The translations under genes were made by a program, and so were the position numbers. From Chloroflexota bacterium (GTDB lineage: Bacteria; Chloroflexota; Chloroflexia; Thermomicrobiales; JADLAZ01), in the NCBI GenBank assembly GCA_020849725.1, contig JADLAZ010000253.1, positions 1 through 5,482 on the forward strand: a stretch of DNA of 5,482 bases. The letters run 5' to 3'. Positions 1-5,469 of the stretch are shown here, one piece after another (position 1 is the stretch's first letter; every line of letters starts with the position of its first letter). The notes beneath the pieces are model-generated. The model searched no databases. It was not told the DNA's origin and worked only from the letters and a program-made list of their open reading frames with translations.

Positions 1-1191
1 ATCACCACCCCGACCTACCCCAACATGATCTGGCTCCAGGTGCAGACCGATGCCGGCCTGGTTGGGCTGGGCGAGACCTTCTTTGGGCCGGCGGCGGTCG
101 ATGCCTACATTCACGAGGCGGCGGCACGCTACCTGATCGGTCAGGACCCGCGCGCCGTCGAGCGTCACCACAGCGTCCTCAGCGGCCGCATGACCCACCG
201 CGCGATGGGCGCCGAGGCGCGCGGCCTGTCGGCGGTCGACCTGGCGCTGTGGGACCTGTTCGGGCAGAGCGCCGGGCTACCGGTCTACCAGTGCCTGGGT
301 GGGCCGGTGCGCGACCGCATCCGCATCTACAACACCTGCGCCGGCGTCGGCTACAACATTTTCACGACGGCTGCGCCCGGGTCTACCTTCCGCACCAGTT
401 GGGGCATCGGCGACCACCAGGGCGACTTCGAAGATCTGATCAAGTGGCAGGATCAGGACCGCGCGGGCGACCTGGCAAAGGAACTGCTGGCGATGGGCAT
501 CACGGCAATGAAGATCTGGCCGTTTGACCAGTTCGCTGACGAGACCGGCGGCCAGCACATCACACCGGCGCAGATCGAGCAGGGGCTGCGGCCGTTCCGC
601 CAGATCCGCGAGGCGGTTGGCATGCAGATGGAGATTGCCGTCGAGTTGCACTCACGCTGGGGTTTGCAAGCCGCCATCCGCATCGCCGAGGCGCTGGAGG
701 AGATCAAGCCGCTCTGGTATGAGGACCCGATCCGGATGGACAACGTCGACGCGCTGGCCGAGTATGCTAGCCGGACGAGGGTGCCGGTGACGGCCTCGGA
801 GACGCTGACGAGTCGATGGGCCTTCCGCGAACTGCTGGAGAAGAAGGCGGTCGGCATCGTCATGCTCGATCCCGGCTGGGTCGGCGGCATCAGCGAGGCA
901 CGCAAGATCGCCAACCTGGCCGAGGCATACCACCGGCCCTTCGCTCCGCACGACTGCACCGGCCCGGTCGTCTACACCGCCGGCACGCACCTGTGCCTGG
1001 CGCTGCCGAACGCGATGATCCAGGAGGGTGTGCGGGCCTACTACTACGGCTGGTACAACGACGTCGTGACCGACCTGCCCGACGTGCGCGACGGCACGGT
1101 CGCTGCGCCGAGCGGCACCGGTTTGGGCACCCGCCTGCGGCAGGAGTTCCTGGCCCGTCCCGATCTTGTGCGCCACGTCACACGGGCATGA
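1..1191 (+). CDS. MR/MLE-type enolase-superfamily acid-sugar dehydratase (5' partial)
   Basis: The open frame runs from base 1 to TGA at 1189-1191. The ATG at 25 lies inside the conserved N-terminal capping domain (MIWLQVQTDAGLVGLGE), so the true start is upstream and probably some 15-30 residues are missing. Family knowledge: these enzymes abstract the proton alpha to a carboxylate in a TIM barrel using Mg2+, and many dehydrate sugar acids to 2-keto-3-deoxy acids in the cytoplasm. Seen, numbering residues from base 1: K171-x-W173; metal ligands E215, E241 (in YEDP) and E267 (in SETL); H217 in ELHSRW; H317 in PHDCTGP; E342 in IQEG. The spacing E215-E241-E267-H317 (26, 26, 50) equals that I recall for E. 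coli D-galactonate dehydratase (D183, E209, E235, H285), and H217 matches its H185. The first ligand is Glu rather than the usual Asp, which I recall as normal for this uncharacterised 'MKIWPFD' subgroup. The exact substrate cannot be read. The family call is secure; dehydratase activity is likely. Confidence 0.93.
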   Translation: MTTPTYPNMIWLQVQTDAGLVGLGETFFGPAAVDAYIHEAAARYLIGQDPRAVERHHSVLSGRMTHRAMGAEARGLSAVDLALWDLFGQSAGLPVYQCLGGPVRDRIRIYNTCAGVGYNIFTTAAPGSTFRTSWGIGDHQGDFEDLIKWQDQDRAGDLAKELLAMGITAMKIWPFDQFADETGGQHITPAQIEQGLRPFRQIREAVGMQMEIAVELHSRWGLQAAIRIAEALEEIKPLWYEDPIRMDNVDALAEYASRTRVPVTASETLTSRWAFRELLEKKAVGIVMLDPGWVGGISEARKIANLAEAYHRPFAPHDCTGPVVYTAGTHLCLALPNAMIQEGVRAYYYGWYNDVVTDLPDVRDGTVAAPSGTGLGTRLRQEFLARPDLVRHVTRA

Positions 1192-1212
1192 CCCCGAACC
1201 AGCCAGGCGACA

Positions 1213-1299
1213 TCATCAGGGGCTACCCGTGGCTGCCCGTTATTCTCTGACGTCGATGGTGGGGCAGCCTGCAGTGGCTGCCCCGGCGGCCCCTGATGA
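1213..1299 (+). repeat. Nested inverted repeats, possible RNA regulatory leader
   Basis: An 11-bp perfect inverted repeat (TCATCAGGGGC at 1213-1223; GCCCCTGATGA at 1289-1299) encloses a 9-bp hairpin at 1261-1284. A further copy of GGCTGCCC at 1231-1238 is complementary to 1262-1269, the 5' arm of that hairpin, so two folds are mutually exclusive. In addition, CCCGTT at 1236-1241 is complementary to AACGGG at 1312-1317, which overlaps the ribosome binding site of the downstream glycosidase. The complementarities are seen directly. A regulatory switch is inference, and chance pairing in GC-rich DNA is a real alternative. Confidence 0.4.
1261..1284 (+). terminator. Perfect 9-bp hairpin after the dehydratase gene
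   Basis: GGGGCAGCC (1261-1269) and GGCTGCCCC (1276-1284) are perfect reverse complements around the 6-nt loop TGCAGT. The hairpin lies 70 bases after the dehydratase stop and about 40 bases before the next start. No T-run follows (the next bases are GGCGGCCCC), so it is not a classical intrinsic terminator. It could slow or end transcription of the dehydratase, stabilise its mRNA 3' end, or form part of a leader for the following gene. Confidence 0.4.
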
Positions 1300-1314
1300 C
1301 TGGCGACTGCCAAC

Positions 1315-1322
1315 GGGAGGAG
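1315..1322 (+). promoter_or_regulatory. Ribosome binding site of the GH32-like gene
   Basis: GGGAGGAG ends 4 nt before the ATG at 1327. The match to the 16S rRNA 3' end is strong though the gap is slightly short. It supports the 1327 start; there is no other start codon near it in this frame. Confidence 0.75.
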
Positions 1323-1326
1323 TTGC

Positions 1327-2790
1327 ATGGTAGCGCCGGCCGGCTTTGGCCTGTCCGAGGTGGGCGATGTCGAGGTCTTCGCGCGCGGCGACGCCGAATT
1401 GCACCTGTTTCACCTGACGCTGCCGAACCACGATCTGGTCCAGCATGCCGTCTCGACCGACGGCCTCAGTTGGACGGCGCTGCCACCGGCGCTGCGCACC
1501 GGCGATCCCGGCGACTGCGACGACGATCAGATCTGGACGATGAGCGTCACCGAGCGCGCCGGGCGCTACTACATGGTCTACACGGCGCTCGCCCGCGCTG
1601 AGTCCGGGCAAGTGCAGCGCACGGCGCTGGCGATCTCCGACGATCTGCTGACCTGGACGAAGCACCCCGGCAACCCCGTTGGCGTGGCTGACCCGCGCTG
1701 GTACGAGGCTGCTTGGAACGGGCATGGCCGCATCTCCTGGCGTGACCCGAAGCCGGTGCAGGTCGGTGACACCTACTACGCGACCGTCAACGCGCGCGAG
1801 AACGCCGGGCCGGTGCTGCGCCGCGGCTGCGTCGGCCTGCTGGCATCGACCGACCTGGTGGAGTGGGAGGTGCGGCCGCCACTGTTCGCGCCGCGTCTCT
1901 ACTACGACCTCGAATGCCCCCAGGTGTTCGCGCTGGACGGGGCCTACTATTTGACGGCGGCAGTGATGGAAGACCGAACCCAGCGCTACTGGCGCAGCCG
2001 TGTCTTTTATGGCCCGTACCAGACCCCCGCCGGCGGCAACCTGCTGGCGCCGCGCGGTCACTACGCCGGCCGCGTCTGCCACTGGCGCGGGCAGACGCTC
2101 TTCTTCTGCTGGCACCGCGCCCCGAACGACTGGCCCGGTATCCGCAACCCGTACGGCAAGTTCATCGTCGCACCGCTGGCGCTGGCGGCGATGTCGGACG
2201 GCCGGATCGCGCGGCGCTCCTTCGCCGGTTGGGCCGACTATCGCACCACCCCACCGGCGCCGCTGACGACCGCCGGTGCGACCCTGCTCTGCACCGATGA
2301 GCCATTCGAGGGGTCGGCCTGGCGATTGACTGCGCCGGCGCGCTTCGAGGTGCTGGCCGCCGCCACGCCGGTAGACGACATGTGCCTGACCGGCACGCTG
2401 ACGCTCGATGCGGCGGCTGGCGGCCTGGCGCTGCGCTTCGACGACGACGCGACCGGCTATATCGTGAGCCTGACGCCTGGCTCGACCGAGGTGACACTGC
2501 TGCGCTGGCTGCCGGGCCGCCGACCGGAGGAGGCCGAGGGCTTCCCCTGGTTCGACTACCTGGAGCTGCAGCGTGGCGAATTGCCCGCGCCGCTGCGGCG
2601 CGGCGTGCCTGTTGCCGTGCAAGTGATCTCAGTCGGCCCCTATCTCGAGGTCGCGCTGGATGGCGAGGTCGTCATCGCGGCAGTCAGCGGCGCGCGCCAG
2701 CGGGGCCGAGTGGGAATCTGGGCCGAGGACGGCGTCGTGTCGCTGACCGAGGCCTGGCTCGCGCCGATGCGGCGGCCGATCTATCAGTAA
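1327..2790 (+). CDS. GH32-like (clan GH-J type) beta-propeller glycoside hydrolase
   Basis: This is a 487-residue protein with no signal peptide (start MVAPAGFGLSEVGD), so it is probably cytoplasmic. Residues 1 to about 310 look like a five-bladed beta-propeller: repeated strand patterns such as AELHLFH, STDGLSW, GRYYMVYT, ISDDLLTW, GDTYYATV, STDLVEW and GAYYLTAA. Catalytic-type residues can be placed: D14, aligning with the nucleophile Asp of the GH32 WMNDPNG motif (both lie 12 residues before the H of an HLF motif); D140 in an RDP motif; and E196 in an ECP motif (acid/base). The spacing 14-140-196 resembles that I recall for Thermotoga invertase (17-138-190). The WMNDPNG motif itself is absent, so fructosidase activity should not be assumed. 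From about residue 330 a C-terminal beta-sandwich follows, ending GRVGIWAEDG. Family members hydrolyse or transfer fructosyl or related glycosidic bonds. GH43 is the main alternative fold; ECP and RDP favour GH32-like. It may process a sugar feeding the neighbouring dehydratase; that is inference. Confidence 0.82.
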   Translation: MVAPAGFGLSEVGDVEVFARGDAELHLFHLTLPNHDLVQHAVSTDGLSWTALPPALRTGDPGDCDDDQIWTMSVTERAGRYYMVYTALARAESGQVQRTALAISDDLLTWTKHPGNPVGVADPRWYEAAWNGHGRISWRDPKPVQVGDTYYATVNARENAGPVLRRGCVGLLASTDLVEWEVRPPLFAPRLYYDLECPQVFALDGAYYLTAAVMEDRTQRYWRSRVFYGPYQTPAGGNLLAPRGHYAGRVCHWRGQTLFFCWHRAPNDWPGIRNPYGKFIVAPLALAAMSDGRIARRSFAGWADYRTTPPAPLTTAGATLLCTDEPFEGSAWRLTAPARFEVLAAATPVDDMCLTGTLTLDAAAGGLALRFDDDATGYIVSLTPGSTEVTLLRWLPGRRPEEAEGFPWFDYLELQRGELPAPLRRGVPVAVQVISVGPYLEVALDGEVVIAAVSGARQRGRVGIWAEDGVVSLTEAWLAPMRRPIYQ

Positions 2791-2793
2791 CAC

Positions 2794-2821
2794 ACCCGAT
2801 CGCGCGTGCGCGTCAGGGTTT
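2794..2821 (+). terminator. Weak terminator-like hairpin after the GH32-like gene
   Basis: Four bases after the TAA at 2788-2790, ACCC-GA-(T)-CGCG at 2794-2804 can pair with CGCG-TC-(A)-GGGT at 2809-2819 around the loop CGTG, with one bulged base in each arm. Only two further T's (2820-2821) follow. This would be a plausible but weak intrinsic terminator. GC-rich alternation makes chance pairing likely. Confidence 0.28.
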
Positions 2822-2822
2822 C

Positions 2823-2843
2823 GCGTCGGGCGTCCAGCGTCGG
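2823..2843 (+). repeat. Three tandem GCGTCNN heptads
   Basis: GCGTC occurs at 2823, 2830 and 2837 in exact 7-bp steps (GCGTCGG, GCGTCCA, GCGTCGG). A fourth copy lies at 2810. It is in the intergenic stretch upstream of the desaturase. It could be a binding array for a regulator, but it is short and could be chance. Confidence 0.25.
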
Positions 2844-2882
2844 ACCCGCCTCCGGCCTGATGAACTGACGTCCGTCCCCTAT

Positions 2883-2904
2883 CTCAGACTACTAGCGGAC
2901 TGAG
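2883..2904 (+). promoter_or_regulatory. Operator-like interrupted palindrome upstream of the desaturase
   Basis: A 22-bp dyad has outer arms CTCAG (2883-2887) and CTGAG (2900-2904), centred on CTAG at 2892-2895; 8 of 11 positions are symmetric. The size and interruption fit a dimeric helix-turn-helix repressor site. A possible -10 hexamer TATGCT lies at 2916-2921, which would place its -35 region inside the dyad, although no good -35 sequence is present. The symmetry is seen; function is inference. Confidence 0.3.
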
Positions 2905-2958
2905 CCAGAGCGGGGTATGCTCGCAGCGGCTCCGTCCGGCGCCTGTGTCGGAGGGGCA

Positions 2959-3003
2959 ATGGCTGTGCGCGAGCGCGCCGGTGGCAGAGCCAGCAGCAGG
3001 TGA
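2959..3003 (+). CDS. Possible 14-residue leader peptide before the desaturase
   Basis: ATG at 2959 opens a 14-codon frame (MAVRERAGGRASSR) ending in TGA at 3001-3003. GGAGGGG at 2950-2956 lies just upstream. Its stop codon directly abuts the desaturase ribosome binding site (AAGGA at 3004-3008), an arrangement that could couple translation of the two. Four of the 14 residues are Arg. There is no homology to judge by, and a frame of this length arises readily by chance, so this is a candidate only. Confidence 0.13.
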   Translation: MAVRERAGGRASSR

Positions 3004-3008
3004 AAGGA
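3004..3008 (+). promoter_or_regulatory. Ribosome binding site deciding the desaturase start
   Basis: AAGGA sits 6 nt before the ATG at 3015. The next in-frame Met (residue 68) lies inside the first membrane segment, so this site fixes the start at 3015. Confidence 0.65.
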
Positions 3009-3014
3009 TAGATC

Positions 3015-4127
3015 ATGGCCTTTGGCGAGCACACCTCGAACCGGGACTCACGCGGGGCACGAGGGGTGCCAATCACTGAGGGCCAATCAGCCGCTGGTAG
3101 GGCCGCCAGCACCGAGCCACGTGCCGCCGGGGCCGACTTCGCCCGCCTGCGCCAGATCGTGCGACAGCAAGGCCTGTACGATCCTCAGCCACGCTACCTG
3201 GCGCTCAAGCTGATCATGGTGGTGCTAATGCTCGCCGTGAGCATCGCCGTCCTGTTTCTGGTCGATTCTGTCTGGGTGCAACTGCTCAATGCGACGTTCC
3301 TGGCGATCACGTTGACCCAGATCGGCCTGGTCGGGCACGATGTCGGCCACCGCCAGACGCTGCGCCGGGGTTGGCTCAACGACTTGCTCGGGCTGGTGCT
3401 GGGCAATCTGCTGCTCGGCATCAGTCGCGACTGGTGGGTCAACAAGCACAATATGCACCACAGCCACCCCAATGAGGCCGACGTCGACCCGGACCTGGAC
3501 GTGCCCTTTATTGCTTGGAGCGAGGAGCAAGCGCTGGCGAAGCGGGGATTACCCCGTTTCATCGTTACGTACCAGGCCTTCATGCTGCTGCCAATGATGA
3601 CGCTTCAGAGTGTGGCGCTGCACTATGAGGCTATCCGCCACGTGTTGACCGGTCACCCGAAGCACCGCCTGGCCGAGGCGGTGCTGCTGATCGCCCACTA
3701 CGTCTTGTTCCTGGGCGTGGTTGTCCTGGCTCTTGGTCCGTGGGGCGGACTGCTGTTCCTCGTCGTGAATCAGATGCTCTTCGGCCTATATATGTCTACG
3801 ATCTTTGCGCCGAATCACAAAGGCATGCCGCTGTGGGACGCCGCCGCGCCGCCTGACTTCCTGCGCCAGCAGGTGGTGACGTCTCGCAACGTTCGACCTG
3901 GCCCGGTTGTCGACTGGTGGTACGGTGGCCTCAACTACCAGATCGAGCACCATCTGTTCCCGACCATGCCACGCAATCGCCTCAGCGACGCCCAGGCGAT
4001 CGTGCGAGACTACTGCGCGGGCCTTGGCATCACCTATCATGAGACAGGCGTGCTGCAATCCTATCGCGAGATCTTTCAGAATCTGCACGAGATCGGCGCG
4101 GTGCTGCGCGCGAAGCAGACGACCTGA
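3015..4127 (+). CDS. Membrane fatty-acid desaturase (DesA/COG3239 type)
   Basis: This is a 370-residue integral-membrane di-iron oxygenase that inserts double bonds into acyl chains using O2 and an electron donor. The three diagnostic histidine boxes are present: HDVGH (108-112), HNMHH (145-149, followed by SH) and QIEHH (309-313). H268 in PNHKGM is a further conserved-looking His. The Q in the third box is typical of the front-end (delta-5/6) style and of bacterial DesA3-like enzymes; regioselectivity cannot be deduced. Hydrophobic segments lie at about 62-83, 88-107, 121-138, 183-203, 222-242 and 244-264. Box 3 faces the cytoplasm with the others in the usual topology. There is no cytochrome b5 domain, so a separate ferredoxin or rubredoxin reductase is needed. 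Residues 1-40 are a polar Ala/Gly/Arg-rich stretch, likely disordered. The start at 3015 is set by AAGGA. It has its own upstream gap of 224 bp and a terminator-like hairpin downstream, suggesting its own transcription unit, and its role is unrelated to the sugar genes around it. Third positions look slightly less GC-biased than in neighbours in the short stretches I compared. Confidence 0.93.
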   Translation: MAFGEHTSNRDSRGARGVPITEGQSAAGRAASTEPRAAGADFARLRQIVRQQGLYDPQPRYLALKLIMVVLMLAVSIAVLFLVDSVWVQLLNATFLAITLTQIGLVGHDVGHRQTLRRGWLNDLLGLVLGNLLLGISRDWWVNKHNMHHSHPNEADVDPDLDVPFIAWSEEQALAKRGLPRFIVTYQAFMLLPMMTLQSVALHYEAIRHVLTGHPKHRLAEAVLLIAHYVLFLGVVVLALGPWGGLLFLVVNQMLFGLYMSTIFAPNHKGMPLWDAAAPPDFLRQQVVTSRNVRPGPVVDWWYGGLNYQIEHHLFPTMPRNRLSDAQAIVRDYCAGLGITYHETGVLQSYREIFQNLHEIGAVLRAKQTT

Positions 4128-4153
4128 AGCGTGATGTGGCGTGCCCCTGGCCG

Positions 4154-4199
4154 TGAGGCTCAGCCGGTCCCGATGTTCCCACAGGGACGAGCCTCATTT
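4154..4199 (+). terminator. Bipartite hairpin between convergent genes
   Basis: The outer stem TGAGGCTC (4154-4161) / GAGCCTCA (4189-4196) is a perfect 8 bp. An inner stem GTCCC (4167-4171) / GGGAC (4184-4188) continues after a 5-base bulge on the 5' side. TTT follows at 4197-4199. It lies 26 bases after the desaturase stop and about 30 bases beyond the minus-strand gene's stop, so it may serve both converging transcripts, though the T-run is only on the + side. Confidence 0.6.
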
Positions 4200-4228
4200 C
4201 CAGAGCAGGCCGGAGGTTGCTCGCTTCC

Positions 4229-5359
4229 TCAGGCGCGCACTGGCGCCGGCGCGAGGTGTGTCACCAGCGCGTCGGCAATCAGGTCAATTTCGCCCGGCTG
4301 AAGCGTCTGCGGGTTGACGTACACGCCGTCGGGCGCGCCCGACAACTCAATGCAGGGGTCACCGGCCCGCAGCCGCGCGAGCAGGTCTGCGCGACTGAGC
4401 GCGCAGTCGGGGCCGAGGTGGACATGGGCGCGCGGCATTGGCTGGCCCGCCTCCGACGGCCAGGCACGCGTCACGGTGACTCCCGGCAGTCCCGCCAGCC
4501 GCTCGATGATGGTCGCGACCTGGCGCTCGTAGTCGGCGATCACGGCTGGCTCATCACGCCGCAGCGACCACTCGACCGCAGCCAGCATGCCGATCAGTTC
4601 CTCTTTGCCGACCTTCATCGGCCGACCAATGCTCTGGTTCGGCGCGCCGTTGGCGGCACAGGCAGCAATCAGATCGGACCGACCAAGGACCAGGCCGGCC
4701 GATTGTGGGCCGCGCAACCCCTTGCCGCCGGAGAAGAGGACCAGATCACAGCCGAGATCACGCGTGTAGTGCCACAAGCTGCTGACGGGCGGAATCTGGG
4801 CGGCCGCATCGACGACAACCGGCACGCCTCGCCCGTGGGCGATGCGCACGACCACGTCCAGAGCCAGGGCGCCCTCGGCCATCGCTCCAGCGAAGTAGAA
4901 GACCGCCGCGGTTCGGTCGGACAGGGCTGCCTCGAGTTCCCAGGCGAACGCGCCGCGGCCGAAGCCAATCTCGATCAGCTTGACGCCGACCTGGCGCACG
5001 GCGTGATCGTACCCGTTACGCTGGCTGCGGTGGATGATGACCTCGTTCTTCATGCCGCTGGTATCGGGCAGGCGCGCGATGTGGGCCGGGTCCGTGCCGG
5101 CGACGCAGGCAGCCGTCGCCAGCGCCAGACCGGCGGCGGCGCCATTGCTGACGTAGGCAGCATCGTTGTTGGTCAGCTCGGCGATGCGCCGGCCGACGGC
5201 GCGCTGCAACTCATCCAGATGGATGAAGCTGCCGGCCGCATCGCGCATTGCGTCCAGCACCTCCGGCGGCATGAGTGAGCCGCCGAGGCGGGTAAATGTG
5301 GCTGCGCCGTTGATCACCCGTCGCAGCCCGAGTTGCTGATAGACATGCGGAGTCGACAT
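4229..5359 (-). CDS. PLP-dependent SelA/DgaE-like lyase (COG1921 type)
   Basis: This is a 376-residue fold-type I PLP enzyme. Seen: SNGAAAGLALA (71-81), the phosphate-binding loop; HRSQRNGYDHA (110-120); D184 in VVVDAAAQIPP, which should contact the pyridine nitrogen; K213 in SGGKGLRGPQ, the expected Schiff-base lysine; and GRPMKVGKEE (245-254), a family signature. Length fits the D-glucosaminate-6-phosphate ammonia-lyase (DgaE) branch, about 370 residues, rather than selenocysteine synthase SelA, about 460 with a tRNA-binding N-terminal domain, which is absent here. Family knowledge: the DgaE branch eliminates ammonia from 2-amino sugar acids to give 2-keto-3-deoxy acids. The true substrate here is unknown. 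The start ATG (5357-5359 on the complement) has AGGAGA 7 nt upstream. It converges with the desaturase and diverges from the gene starting at 5470. The nearby MR/MLE dehydratase belongs to a family making the same product class, supporting a sugar-acid role by inference. Confidence 0.88.
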   Translation of the reverse strand: MSTPHVYQQLGLRRVINGAATFTRLGGSLMPPEVLDAMRDAAGSFIHLDELQRAVGRRIAELTNNDAAYVSNGAAAGLALATAACVAGTDPAHIARLPDTSGMKNEVIIHRSQRNGYDHAVRQVGVKLIEIGFGRGAFAWELEAALSDRTAAVFYFAGAMAEGALALDVVVRIAHGRGVPVVVDAAAQIPPVSSLWHYTRDLGCDLVLFSGGKGLRGPQSAGLVLGRSDLIAACAANGAPNQSIGRPMKVGKEELIGMLAAVEWSLRRDEPAVIADYERQVATIIERLAGLPGVTVTRAWPSEAGQPMPRAHVHLGPDCALSRADLLARLRAGDPCIELSGAPDGVYVNPQTLQPGEIDLIADALVTHLAPAPVRA

Positions 5360-5366
5360 GGGGCTG

Positions 5367-5372
5367 TCTCCT
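5367..5372 (-). promoter_or_regulatory. Ribosome binding site of the SelA/DgaE-like gene
   Basis: On the minus strand this reads AGGAGA, 7 nt before the ATG (complement of 5357-5359). It confirms that start. Confidence 0.75.
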
Positions 5373-5396
5373 ATCCACGTGATGTTTAGACTAACG

Positions 5397-5426
5397 CGGG
5401 CCGGGTGACGCTGGTCACCCGGCCCG
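5397..5426. promoter_or_regulatory. Perfect 13-bp inverted repeat in a divergent intergenic region
   Basis: The arms at 5397-5409 (CGGGCCGGGTGAC) and 5414-5426 (GTCACCCGGCCCG) are perfect reverse complements around the 4-nt spacer GCTG. The element lies 37 bp from the minus-strand start and 43 bp from the + strand start at 5470. Neither strand has a following T-run and no gene ends here, so a terminator is unlikely. Its position suggests a shared operator where a dimeric regulator could control both divergent promoters. It could also form an mRNA 5' hairpin if a promoter lies outside it. Confidence 0.55.
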
Positions 5427-5432
5427 ACGGGG

Positions 5433-5438
5433 TATCCT
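5433..5438 (+). promoter_or_regulatory. Tentative -10 element for the divergent + strand gene
   Basis: TATCCT matches the -10 consensus at four of six positions. TGGTCA at 5412-5417, inside the palindrome, is a four-of-six -35 match at a short 15-bp spacing. This would put transcription start near 5445 and the palindrome over the -35 region. The match is weak. Confidence 0.2.
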
Positions 5439-5455
5439 TCGCGGTGCTGACCCGG

Positions 5456-5462
5456 AAGGAGG
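5456..5462 (+). promoter_or_regulatory. Strong ribosome binding site of the gene at the right edge
   Basis: AAGGAGG, a full match to the anti-Shine-Dalgarno core, ends 7 nt before the ATG at 5470. It is the best ribosome binding site in the window and is why I call a gene start here. Confidence 0.8.
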
Positions 5463-5469
5463 CTCCCGC

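Noticed and set aside
25..27. ATG at 25 as the start of the dehydratase
   Set aside because: The frame is open to base 1, no ribosome binding site precedes the ATG, and it falls within a conserved strand of the N-terminal domain; the gene is cut by the window edge.
1240..2622. A 460-codon open frame on the minus strand opposite the glycosidase
   Set aside because: It is an antisense shadow produced by high GC at third positions. Its translation is Arg/Gln/Ala/Gly-rich with no recognisable motif, whereas the + strand frame has clear GH32-like motifs and a ribosome binding site.
2382..2903. A 173-codon + strand frame overlapping the end of the glycosidase and the following gap
   Set aside because: The translation is Arg/Ala-rich without motifs, and most of it overlaps the real reading frame. 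Its run into the gap appears to be the chance absence of stops.
2930..2953. CTCCG...CGGAG inverted repeat before the mini-ORF
   Set aside because: Only a 5-bp stem with a 14-nt loop, which is expected by chance in DNA of this composition.
4217..5278. A 353-codon + strand frame opposite the PLP enzyme
   Set aside because: Low-complexity composition, no motif and no convincing ribosome binding site, while the minus strand carries the PLP lysine, Asp and signature motifs. It would also read through the stop region of the true gene.
4229..5359. Calling the PLP enzyme a selenocysteine synthase (SelA)
   Set aside because: It is about 80-90 residues shorter than SelA and lacks the N-terminal tRNA-binding domain; there is no selB or tRNA-Sec nearby in the window.
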